64,000 bases of DNA from Diphasiastrum complanatum (Eukaryota > Streptophyta > Lycopodiopsida > Lycopodiales > Lycopodiaceae). Of this stretch, positions 47,576 through 58,926 are shown piece after piece (position 1 is the first letter of the stretch; every line of letters begins with the position of its first letter). The notes beneath the pieces were generated by a model. The model saw nothing but the letters and a program-made list of their open reading frames with translations. It was not told the DNA's origin and ran no database searches. The stretch spans positions 70,779,957 through 70,843,956 of the forward strand of contig CM055095.1 in NCBI GenBank assembly GCA_029204225.1. The letters are read 5' to 3'. A program made the translations under genes and the position numbers.

Positions 47576-48480
47576 TTATGCATCTGCTTGAGCTAACTTT
47601 TCCGCTAAGACTTCTTTTGCTTTTGGCACCAGCTTCAAAAACTCTTCCAATGAAACTATAATCTTACTAGATAAAATATTCATGAGCAATTCTGTTTGCA
47701 GCACTTCTGGTTCAATCATTTTGAAGGGTTCTTCATGATGATGCAACTGATCATTCATATCTATACGTGAATTTCTTGGTGGTTGCAATGGTAAAGAACG
47801 AACTTCGGTTGTTGCTTTTGCAGCTTCAAGTTCCTCTTCCTCTTGCAAATGTTTAATCCATTGTCTCATATTCTGATATCTTTTTTCTTTTCTGCATGAA
47901 GAATTGGATAGACTCCAGAAGTTGTTGGTATATCGGTTAATGGTATAGAATCAGTAGGTACTGGATCCACTACTGGTTCTTTCTGCTTCTGTGCTCTGGT
48001 GACCACCATCAAGGGTGCACTTGATTTATTCTGAGCTACTGGTTTTTGCTTGATTGTTATCAAATTTACAGGAGGTGTAACTGGTGGTGGCTTCGGTCTT
48101 GCTGGACAGTTTTTATAGCAATGCGCATAACCACAGTCACGACAGAATGGTACAAATTTTTCTTTATTTGGACATTCTACAACTTTGTGATTTTCTCCAC
48201 ATGCAAAGCATCCAATGGTGCTCTGGTCCAGTTTCTAGATGCTTGTTGTTACGCGGCAGCATATATAACATATTGTTCTGAAGATCCACCTTCTTGATCA
48301 CTACCATAGTTCCATTGCTCGACACTTCTGTACGATTCTGGTTCCATCAAATTGGCAGGAGGAGCGGAGTGCTTTGGTGGGGCAAGTAAGGCTAAACGTT
48401 CCGGGTATCCAGTCTAGCTGTTGGATTTCCTCCATATTGTGGTTCTCGATATTCCATTTGGGCATACCGTTGCTAGGGAT
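47576..48480 (-). pseudogene. Gypsy gag C-terminal part, minus copy
   Basis: Two zinc-knuckle motifs are readable across frames, CFACGENHKVVEC and CRDCGYAHCYKNC (about 48110-48220), followed by NLITIKQKPVAQNK, VVTRAQKQKEP (47866-48063) and a 97-codon stretch ending VPKAKEVLAEKLAQ (47576-47869). The copy starts at about 48480, mid-gag. Its N-terminal half and leader are absent because it abuts the LTR end of the plus copy head to head. Confidence 0.82.
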
Positions 48481-48482
48481 TG

Positions 48483-48675
48483 CTTGTTTTTGAGAGAGAA
48501 AGAGTAAGGGTTTGTGGATGGTAGAGTTAGACTTGAATCTTCCACATGCTGAAATCTGAACTATGCTATCTCTTTCATGGGAACGAATCTGCGCATGACA
48601 ACTAACTTCATCTCCTCGATGCTAGATTGATTAGATTTTGGGTTGAGGATATACAAGGAAAGAAACCCACTACAA
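48483..48675 (+). mobile_element. 3' edge of the gypsy 5' LTR, plus copy
   Basis: About 190 bases lie between the head-to-head junction and the primer-binding site, ending AACCCACTACA. It is defined only by position next to the primer-binding site. The rest of the LTR is missing. Confidence 0.55.
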
Positions 48676-48678
48676 TTT

Positions 48679-48696
48679 TGGCACCGTTACCGGGGA
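48679..48696 (+). promoter_or_regulatory. Gypsy primer-binding site TGGCACCGTTACCGGGGA
   Basis: Two transitions away from the TGGCGCCGTTGCCGGGGA site typical of Athila/Tat-group elements (tRNA-Asp type). It fixes the orientation and 5' end of the plus-strand copy and supports the lineage assignment made from RT and integrase. Confidence 0.88.
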
Positions 48697-49848
48697 GCTA
48701 TGCCAATTTTTCAGTTTGCAGCATGTTTGTTGGATGGTTAGCTTGCATTAGGCATCTTGTTGTGGCATGAATAGTGTTAAATCTGCATTTAGGATTAGTT
48801 TGGGAGTGATTTTGCTTGATTTGAGTAGATTTTCTTGTTTGAAATCTAATCTGATTGTGGAATAGGAAAAGCTACTCAATTTCACTTGTCTTAAGATTTT
48901 TTTAAATATGAGATATCAGAAAAAACAACAAAAATCAGTCAAATTTGTCAAATTTGTCAAAAGGAAGCAAAAATCGTCATTAGAGCTGATAACTATTTGC
49001 CCTCTTTCAAGAAACGTTCACCGAGTTGCAAGCACGTTCGATTTTGATCACAAAGCCTTCAGTTTGACGGGCGAACAATCCTTCCCAACAGATTTCCAGA
49101 AATATTAAAAAAACCATCAAAAAATCATCAAAAAATCACCAAAATCCTAAAAATACAAAAAACGAACCTTCGTCCGATTCACTTGTGCATAGGTGTGATT
49201 CAGATCTATCTACTACCAAATCGGCGAAGAATTATATCAGAAATAGAAGGTTTCTCAGAGGATCAATTGTCATATTGTCATATTTTTGCCCAAAAAAAAG
49301 TCTCTTTTTTGCAAAAATACAAGTATTACTCTTGATTCTTTGCCAAAACCTTCGCCGAGTTTCTAGATTATTCTATGTATATTAATTTACTATTTTTGAG
49401 TTTGGCAAACATTCATCCTATCTAGATCATAGAAAATCTCTATTTTTACCCTCGTCAAACTACAAAAACTGTGTTTTTGTGTGCCAGAAACCTTCTCAAA
49501 TTCTACCCTAGCTTTATCTGTGTCAGATTCTGAGTCTGAGAGTTTGGCGAAGTTTATTTCCATAGAATTTGTTAAAAAAAGTCTATTTAGAGAGTTTTTT
49601 TTAAAACAGCACTATTGAACCTTCACCGCGTGAATCTTTGCCTAGAGAACCTTTGCTAGATCTATTTTTAGGTTCTGATTTTTCAGATTAAGTCCCTGTC
49701 AAATTTTGGATCAAATCTAATATAGTCTGATTTTGATTTTGAGAGTTTTTTTTATTTTTGAGAAGTATCGATTGGTTGATTTTCGAAATCTTTTTTACGA
49801 TGAAGGAATCTGATTTTTGTCAAGTGGAAGAGATCTAGTAGATCTGAT
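48697..49848 (+). other. Untranslated leader of the plus-strand gypsy copy
   Basis: About 1.15 kb without a supportable frame, rich in AAAAATC and TTCGCC(A/G) phrases. A piece of it recurs inverted at 40785-40990. A long leader before gag is usual in this lineage. Confidence 0.65.
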
Positions 49849-50655
49849 TTGAGATATGTCAACGCTACTGTAGAAATGATGCTCAATGAGTTTGAGAAAC
49901 TCGAGAAGAACCAGCAGAAACAGATGAAAAAGTTGCAGTCGCAATTTGATGAGAAGATCAAAGCATTGGAAGATTTCCATGGACAAGTGAACAAGGAACC
50001 TGAGAAGTTTGTAAAGACTTTTCCTACCAGGGATCATGTCTGGTGTTCTATTTGTATAGAAAATCACACAGTGAATGAGTGTCCTCAATTGAAAAGACGA
50101 ATGGAAATCAGTATATGCCATTTGTGTAATTCGCCTGATCATGAGACTGCTTTTTGCAACTTCAATCCTTGGATAATTCAGCAACGGTATGCCCAGATGG
50201 GATATTAAGAACCACATTATGGAGAAAATCCGACAGCTAGACCTCGTCAATCTGCTCTTGGATACCCAAAAAGGTTAGTCTTACCGGCCCCACCAAAGCA
50301 CCACGCTCCTCCTGCCAATTTGATGGAACCAGAACCTTACAGAAGTGTCGAGCAATGGAACTATGGTAATGATCAAGAAGGTGGATCTTCAGAACAATAT
50401 GCTATTTATGCTGCCGCGCAACAACAAGCATCTAGAAACTGGACCAGAGCACCACTTGGATGCTTTGCATTTGGAGAAACACAGAGTTGCAGAATGTCCA
50501 AATAAAGAAAAATTTGTACCATTCTGTCGTGACTGTGGTTATGGGCAATACTATAAGGAATGTCCGGCAAGATCGAAGCCACCACCAGCTACAGCTCCTG
50601 TAAATTTGATAACAATCAAGCAAAGACCAGTAGTTCAGAATAAACCAAGTGTACC
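49849..50655 (+). pseudogene. Gypsy gag with coiled coil and four zinc-knuckle motifs, plus copy
   Basis: The first ATG is at 49876. The N-terminus is a coiled coil (LNEFEKLEKNQQKQMKKLQ). Then come WCSICIENHTVNEC (CX2CX3HX4C) and ICHLCNSPDHETAFC (CX2CX4HX4C), and a TAA at 50206-50208. Past it, in another stretch, GCFAFGE is the remains of a third knuckle (second Cys to Phe here, intact CFACGENH in the minus copy). The fourth is CRDCGYGQYYKEC (His to Gln here; His in the minus copy). A run of four CCHC-like motifs is more than the one or two usual in Gag. A frameshift near 50480 and the TAA disable it. Confidence 0.82.
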
Positions 50656-51240
50656 TTGATGGTGGTAGCAGATCCAATACCTGCTAAATCTATACCATTA
50701 ACTGATATACCAATAGCATCTAGATTCTATCCAGATTTTCATGTAGAAAAAAGAAGATATCAGGATATGAGGCAGTGGATTAAACATTGGCAAGAAGAGG
50801 AGGAGCTTGAAGCTGCTAGAGCAACAATTGAAGTTCGTTCTTCACCATTGCAGCCACTGAAAAATTTACGTACAAATATGAATGTTCAGTTGCATCATTA
50901 TAAAGAACCCTTCAAGATGACTGAACCGGAAGCACCGCAAACAGAATTGCTCATGAATATTTTGTCTAGTAAGATCAGTATTTTGTTGGGAGAGTTCCTG
51001 AAATTGGTGCCAAAAGCAAAAGAAGTATTAGCGCAAAAGTTAACTCAAGTGACAGTTCGTCCGCGAGAAATGGTTGAAGATATATCTGTTAGCATTGCTG
51101 GAGTATAGTTCGTCCTTACTTTCGTAGTAATGGACTTACCAAAAGCACCAAATGTCTACCGAGTCCTATTGGGACGCCCATGGTTATGAGTTGCGCAAAT
51201 AATTCATAACTGGGGTATCGGAAAGTTTACTTTTGAAAAT
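50656..51240 (+). pseudogene. Gypsy gag end and protease remnant, plus copy; protease active site deleted
   Basis: Reads SIPLTDIPIASRFYPDFH, MRQWIKHWQEEEELEAARA and FLKLVPKAKEVLAQKLTQ. It then jumps directly to REMVEDISVSIAGV, missing about 240 bp that in the minus copy hold the DGGSGVN active site. A TAG follows at about 51106 and the tail MDLPKAPNVYRVLLGRPWL continues to another stop. No protease activity is possible. Confidence 0.82.
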
Positions 51241-52176
51241 CGTGAACATGTAGTCAAGGTTGATCCTATAACTTGGACTATCAAACCAATGGTTCAAAAA
51301 GAGGATGATGATTGATCAACAACGGATCATACTTGTGACTGACTAGTAAAAAATTTGGGAGTTCATTACGATTCTCAAACAATACTGTCAATTGGAATAA
51401 AGCTCCTGCAACGATTGACTGTACAACATGATATATGTGTAAACAAGATAACCAGTCAGATTCGAGCGTTTTCATTATTTGATCGAACCTTGGATACACC
51501 GATCACTTTTCCATTGAATGTGCTGAATGTAGCTTGGATATCAACAAAGCCAATACCAGATCCGATTGAAGATGAACTCATTCATGTGAGTCATGCCTTG
51601 ACTTATGATGACAATGCAGAACTTACTGATGAGCAGATTCTCAATCAAATGGATCCAACCAGATTCGCAGTGCGTGATAATCCTGATGAACCAATAATAA
51701 AACTGTCAAAAGCAATTTTATTGAAGAAAGACAGAATCACAGGGTCAATGACGAAGAAACCAGCCAAGCAATATTATAATACGGTCCTGAAATGGGAAAA
51801 TCCTCTTCAAAAGATTGATTCAAAGAATGTGCCACCCCTACTGGATAAAGGCAAAGGAGAAGCCAAGGATGATTCTACAAGTCAGAGTTCTAGCAAGACA
51901 TCATTGTCTAGGAAGTCTCCACCTTCGAAGAAGAGTTTATCTTCTCAGAAGTCATCACCTCCATGATCAATTTCTACTAAGAAGGCTAAGCGAAGATCCA
52001 AGACAAGTCCTTTTGACAAAGAACAAACAAATGTAGTCCAACATGATATGCTCAAATATTTCAAATGCTGTACACTGGATGATGTGGTTATCATGTTATC
52101 CAAAGCACATCGTGAACTCGAAGAACAAATGCCAGAATCGAAAAATGTTTACAATGGCCCAGCTAGGACATAGCCT
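51241..52176 (+). pseudogene. Gypsy pol linker, plus copy
   Basis: Contains LFDRTLDTPITFPLNVLNVA (about 51475-51535), SHALTYDDNAELTDEQILNQM, TKKPAKQYYNTVLKWENP and a serine-rich end (SQSSSKTSLSRKSPPSKKS), then KYFKCCTLDDVVIML and the start of the RT region. It is collinear with 46256-47190. It links protease to RT and has no recognised domain. Confidence 0.72.
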
Positions 52177-53140
52177 ATGAATCTTGCTGAACCTGTAGAA
52201 CCAGAAAAGATTGTACAAATTGGATCACAACTTAGTCCTGAACAGTTTCAAGCGCTCCGAACGTTACTTATTAAGTATCAAGATTGCTTTGCATGGACTT
52301 ATCAAGATCTCAAGGGTATTCCGACGTCAGTTATTGAACACACCATACCTTTAATACTTGATGTAGTTCCAAAGGTTACAAAGTTTTATCGTTGTAATCC
52401 TAATGTTGCGGATCTGATAAAGAAAGAGCTTTAGAGACTGCTTGATGCCGACTTCATTTATGAGATTGAGCATACAAAATGGGTTTCATCGATTGTCATT
52501 GTTCCTAGGAAGAATGGGAAATTGAGAATTTGTGTGAATCTCAAGGCCTTGAACAAAGTGACGCGGAAGGATCACTTTCCGTTACCTTTTACTAAAAGCA
52601 TTTTGGACCGCCTTGCTAGAGCGGAAGCTTATAGTTTTCTAGATGGATTTAGTGGTTACAACCAGGTCAAGATTGCACCCGCAGATCACCACAAAACAGC
52701 TTTTGCAACAGAATGGGGCACCTATGCTTACAAAGTAATGTCGTTTGGACTCTGTAATGCACCAAGTTTGTTCCAAAGAGTAATGCAGTTTGCTTTTAAA
52801 GATTATCTACAGAAATTCCTTGAAATTTGCTTGGATGACCTTGGAGTCCATAGCACCTGGATCGATTGGAGAAAGTATTTGAAAGACGTCGCAAGTATCA
52901 AATTTCCCTAAATAAAAAAAAATGTCAGAAATGGGTTTCCCACGAAGGTGTGCTTGGGCATGTGATATCGAGACATGGCATTGCCACAGATTATTCTAAA
53001 ATCAAGGTTATTGTGGAATTGCCACTGCCAACAACAATTCGTGGAGTTTATGTGTTTATGGGTCACGTGAACTACTATCGAATTTTTATTATCTTCTTTG
53101 CAGATTTAGCAAGACCTATATACAAACTGACTATTGTTCC
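52177..53140 (+). pseudogene. Gypsy reverse transcriptase, plus copy
   Basis: The N-terminal region reads LSPEQFQALRTLLIKYQDCFAW, followed by a TAG at 52432-52434. The palm is well preserved: RKNGKLRICVNLKALNK, FPLPF, AYSFLDGFSGYNQVKIAP (catalytic Asp in FLD), KTAFATEWGTYAYKVMSFGL, CNAPSLFQRVMQ and FLEICLDDLGVHS. In the last, Cys stands before LDD where this group usually has Phe or Tyr. The frame slips near 52890, then GVLGHVISRHGIATDYSKI and YYRIFIIFFADLARP follow. Lineage signals (DGFSGYNQ, CNAP.LFQR) agree with Athila/Tat. It is disabled by the stop and slip. Confidence 0.92.
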
Positions 53141-53596
53141 TATTTGGACAGTAGAGGCGTTAGAAGCCTTTGAGAAAATAAAAAAAGCATTAACTTCAGC
53201 ACTGATACTGTGTTATCTAGATTGGCCGATTGAGTTTCATGTTCACACTGATGCCTCGAATTATGCAATTGGATCAGTTTTGACGCAACCATGTGACTAT
53301 AAGAAGGACTATCCAATATGATTTGCAAGTAGACAACATACAAATCCGGAGAAGAACTATTCAACAATAGAATGTGAAGCGTTAGCCATGATTTTTTCTA
53401 TACAGAAATTTCATCATTACCTCATGGAAATGCACTTTGCATTTTATACGGATAACCAACTATTACTTTACTTGGTAAATAAGACGTGCAATACTGGGCG
53501 TATTGCAAGATGGTTACTATTATTGACTGAATTTGACTTGCGAATTGTGGTTCGTAAGGGGAAGCAACATTATCTAGCCGACCACGTTTCGTGAAT
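53141..53596 (+). pseudogene. Gypsy RNase H, plus copy
   Basis: HVHTDASNYAIGSVLTQ (first Asp), a TGA at about 53319-53321, FASRQHTNPEKNYSTIECEA (Glu), HFAFYTDNQLLLYLVNKT (Asp) and FDLRIVVRKGKQHYLADHVS, ending at 53594. The catalytic residues seen are present, but the TGA breaks the frame between the first Asp and the Glu. Confidence 0.9.
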
Positions 53597-53713
53597 TGAA
53601 TCTACACCAATCAATACTGAAGTGGATGATGAATTACCACATGCTGTATTATTCTTTGTAGAGGCGGTATCTGAGTGGGCAGCGGATATTGTTGAGTATC
53701 TGATGCTAGGACA

Positions 53714-54856
53714 ATGAATGACTCTTTGACAAAAGTACATAAGAGACAATTGATTCGTAAGGCTCAACCCTATCAATTGATTGCAAGACATTTGTATCAT
53801 CACGAATCAGACAATATTCTACGTAGATGTGCTTTACCGCATGAAATATCAGATTTAATCACGTTTTCACATGATGGCATGGGCGGAGGACACTTCTCTA
53901 CAGATAATACTATTTGCAAACTTTTGCAATCAGGTTGTTGGTGGCCTACGGTTCATAAGGACACAAAATTATATTCAGACATGTGATGTTTGCCAACGAG
54001 CACGACGGCCTACTAGACAGAACTATGAACCCTTACATCCGGTTTTATCACAAGCACCATTTGAAAAATAGAGACTGGATTATGTTGGTCCTATTCATCC
54101 TGCCGTGCGAGGATCTCAGGCTCGATACATTATCGTAGCAACTGATTATATGACCAAGTGGGTTGAAGCCAAAGCTATCAAAGTTGCTGATGCAGAATCT
54201 ACGACCAAGTTTCTTAATGAAAATATCATTATCAGATTTGGATGTCTGATAGAGATTGTTAGTGACTGGGGTACACACTTTGTTAATCAAACGATAAAGT
54301 GTTTACTGGAAGATTTCTTTGTAATACACAGATTTAGTACTCCTTATCATCCTAGAGGGAATGGCCAAGCTGAATCTTCCAATAAGATTCTCTGCACTAT
54401 ATGACAAAAACAGTTGAAGCGAGTCAATCTGATTAGGAACATAAGCTACATGCAGCATTATGGGCATTCAGAACCGCTTACAAAAGTAGTACAAATCAAA
54501 CACCCTTTCAACTGGTTTATGGTCAAGATGCTGTTGATACTATCTTTACGCATAGCAGCAACAGAGCGGTTAAATGATGATAAGTCTTTACAATTACGTC
54601 ATGAAGCGTTGCACAAATTGTGTGAAACAAGATTGATGGCAGTTTATGTGTTAGCAGCAGAGAAAGCCCACCGTAAGGCATGGCACGATCGTCGATTACA
54701 CAAAAAGAATATGAAAGCAGGAGATCTCGCACTGATGTACAAAACCAAGTTGATCAAGGGGAAATTGAAGTTTACTGGTGAAGGCCTGTATACAGTGAAG
54801 GGAATCCTGAACTATGGAGCAGTGATTCTTGAGCACTTGGATGGAAAACGGTGATA
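53714..54856 (+). pseudogene. Gypsy integrase, plus copy (catalytic triad present)
   Basis: The zinc domain is read as HDGMGGGHFSTDN, CWWPTVHKDT and, after a slip near 53975, CDVCQRARRPTRQNYEPLHP. The core holds YIIVATDYMTKWVEAKAI (Asp), CLIEIVSDWGTHFVNQ (Asp) and TPYHPRGNGQAESSNKIL (Glu), so all three residues survive here, unlike in the minus copy. The frame slips near 54400. The C-terminal domain continues with KAHRKAWHDRRLHKKN and FTGEGLYTVKGILNYGA and ends EHLDGKR at 54854. Confidence 0.9.
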
Positions 54857-55044
54857 CTCCTATGAATGGCAACCGATTACGCAAGGTTTGGCAGCCTGCT
54901 CCGCCAGTTCAGCAAGCATGATCCAACTCTTTTTATTTTTATTTGTTTTTCAATTTTTTTGTTTTCACTACTTAATTGGTAACTTTTTTTGGAAAAGACA
55001 CTTTAAAAAAAAAAAAACGAAGAAAAATGAGGAAAGACTGATGA

Positions 55045-55165
55045 GCAAAAGTCTTTGTAATGTCCCAAGTACCTTTCAACGAGTTATGCAGGGGACATTC
55101 AAAGAATATTTACAAAAATTTCTGGAGATCTTCCTAGATGATCTGTGCGTGCACAGGCCTAAATG
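55045..55165 (+). pseudogene. Displaced 110-bp scrap of gypsy RT
   Basis: Right after the post-integrase spacer, at ...GATGAGCAAAAGTC, the sequence becomes SLCNVPSTFQRVMQGTFKEY and FLEIFLDDLCVH, a piece of the RT palm with its catalytic DD. It equals about 52750-52850 of the same element but from a different copy (FLDD here, CLDD there). It is out of place, 200 bp downstream of integrase, and its left edge has a shared AGTC. This is a template-switch or deletion product. Confidence 0.8.
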
Positions 55166-56776
<1,611 letters not shown>

Positions 56777-57106
56777 AGAGACTGAGAAGAGGGGTTGTGC
56801 TGTGAGAGAGAGAGAGAGAGAGAGCTAAGAGAGAGATTCTGCTCTGCAACATAGAAGGAGAGAGATTTTGCTATTGATGGAGAGACGGAGGGGGAGAGAG
56901 AGAATCTAATCTTGTTTCTGCCACAGAAACATCTTCTAATTCCGAGAACACAACAAATCTCTCCAATTTATCTAGGACAAATGAACGATCCTTTGCAAGG
57001 AACATAGCTTGAATGCTTCTGATTTGACTGATATATTGGTTGATTCGGGCATTTGAAGAGAAATTTTGCTACGCCATAGAGGAAGAGGGAGACAGCGTGC
57101 GCCCGC

Positions 57107-57108
<2 letters not shown>

Positions 57109-57161
<53 letters not shown>
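57109..57161. repeat. (GA)n microsatellite, about 53 bp
   Basis: Perfect GA array. Frames crossing it give artificial Arg-Glu runs and are not genes. Together with 56670-56772 it lies about 1.8-2.3 kb upstream of the kinase start codon. Confidence 0.97.
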
Positions 57162-57165
<4 letters not shown>

Positions 57166-57283
57166 TTCCCGTGTTTCTCTGCCACAGAGAAGGCCATGCA
57201 AGAGTGAGGTGAGACACAGTGAAAGACTGTGGAAGAGAGAGAGAATGCTAGAGAGAACATTAAGAAAAATTCGGCCACCGTCA

Positions 57284-57407
57284 GGTAATGGTCCATTGGT
57301 CGGATCATTACCACAAATAATCTGGTCCCCGGACAGCTTGTGGCCTCCGCCACTCGCTGCCGGGTCCCGAATTATTTATGGTAATGGCCCTCCCAATGGC
57401 CATTACC
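57284..57407. other. Foldback hairpin with about 53-bp arms
   Basis: GGTAATGGTCCATTGG...ATTACCACAAATAAT...CCCCGG.CAGC (57284-57338) pairs with GCTGCCGGG...ATTATTTATGGTAAT...CCAATGGCCATTACC (57356-57407), leaving a loop of about 17 nt. Weak pairing extends outward to AATTCGG (57268) and CGAAATT (57413-57419). There is no coding capacity. It is a candidate MITE/foldback or small-RNA precursor, about 1.5 kb upstream of the kinase start. Confidence 0.55.
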
Positions 57408-57689
57408 TACTACGAAATTGTCTGCCACATGGCACATTCTTACTAGAAGACCTATTGGGTGTGCATAACCGACTTCGGCATTCCTCTCACTCCGCTTTGA
57501 TAAGGAGGGCACCCTCCAAGCAACCCCACTCTCTCCCTTTGAAAAAATAAACTTACACTTTTGATGTTCGGAGAGAAGCCCCGTTTTCCTCGGGTCTTTG
57601 GCTTGATAACGATGGCGCCCTCTTGAGGGGGGGCCCCTACCCTTTTAAAATGTGTTTTTTTAGGCCAGCGAAGGGCCCAGCATCTGACG

Positions 57690-58926
57690 TGGCCAATCAT
57701 TCAATTAATTCTCAAGTTTCAGTACACCGTACAACGCTGACCTGCCTTCCCCAATTTACTCTGGTGAGGTCTTCAATTGCAATCATCCGTACAGTATCCC
57801 AGAACCCGCGAACAGATTTAGTCCCTCATCGTCGGATACTTGTAGAGGCTTTTAGATTTTGCCACGTGTTTCTAGATTAGCCAGTCAAAAGCCTCCAAAT
57901 GGCAGTTCTGACGCTTGGCGAGCATCCAATTGCGCGGGCCTAAACGATGTCGTGCTCTTAAGCATCACGCTCGTTTCTCGGTATTTCTTTCTTCTATTCA
58001 CTCGATCCGTTTTGCCTTCCCTCACCCCTCGTATCTACGCTGGCGCTTTACGCTCGCCATCGTTCGATGATCTCCAAAGCATCTAGATCGTGCCACGTTG
58101 CATCGCGTAACCGTTGTAAAATGTCCAGGTGGAACTACGAGACGTGGGCAGCATCCGAATGGGTGCGATTAAGCTTCGTGGGACAGAAACCTTTGAGCTT
58201 TGCTTCGTTTGGAAATGGAAAATTGTTCGCTCGATGCTCGCGAGCTTTGTTCGTTCAGAAGAAATCGTTGCGAGTACTGATCCGATCAGATGCTTCCGTT
58301 TTGGACTTATTGATCTTCAGATGTTGCATTTGATTTGTTTCAGCTCTTAAGAACATGGAGATTAATGCATGTTACAGAAGATCTATGCTATGACATGGAG
58401 GTTTATGCAATCGTTCTTTTGCTGAAAACACACAGTTCACAGAATTTTCCTCCGAATTTTGGTTTTATGAGAGTGTTTGGCTGAGCATGCCGGACATTTC
58501 GTTACAGAACTTGGAAAATTTCATTAAACTCCGGTCAATGAGCTCTTAAAAAACCGAAATGTCTAGCAGCTTCTTTTTATTTGATCATTAGGCATATGTA
58601 TGGCTGCAGAAAAGCATCCAGCATATTAGTTAAATTAGATCAGTGATACCAGTAAGTCTATCTTGCCAATTTTTTTTTTTTTTCCGTTTTTCAGAGTAGC
58701 AATAGAATTTGAGTACAGAAGTTGTTCGGGAGCATACAATCTTAAACGTTTTGCTTTGATCTTTGCTCAGAATTCAAACCAAATGATGGTATCACGAGCC
58801 TTACAGAAATGGATTGATTGAGAGGACTTATTTTAAAACAGCTTTTCTCAGAATTATTCTGCCAAGATTCTCTGTGCAAAAGAAAGGTGAAGGAAGTGCT
58901 TCCTCAGAGCAACAGGTTCATGAATA
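57690..58926 (+). promoter_or_regulatory. CpG-rich promoter and 5' untranslated region of the kinase gene
   Basis: Bases 57700-58350 are richer in CG dinucleotides than nearly all of the window, as expected for an unmethylated gene promoter or leader next to methylated, CpG-poor transposon DNA. A G-box CACGTG is at 57863-57868. A possible leader-intron acceptor (T13 run, then TTTTTCAG at about 58687-58694) precedes the last ~230 bases before the ATG. The frames across 57859-58350 are short, overlapping and without motifs, so I treat them as untranslated. No clear TATA box is identified. Confidence 0.5.

Noticed and set aside
57859-58350. Upstream protein-coding exon before the kinase
   Set aside because: Three overlapping short frames in a CpG-rich segment without motifs; better explained as promoter and untranslated leader.
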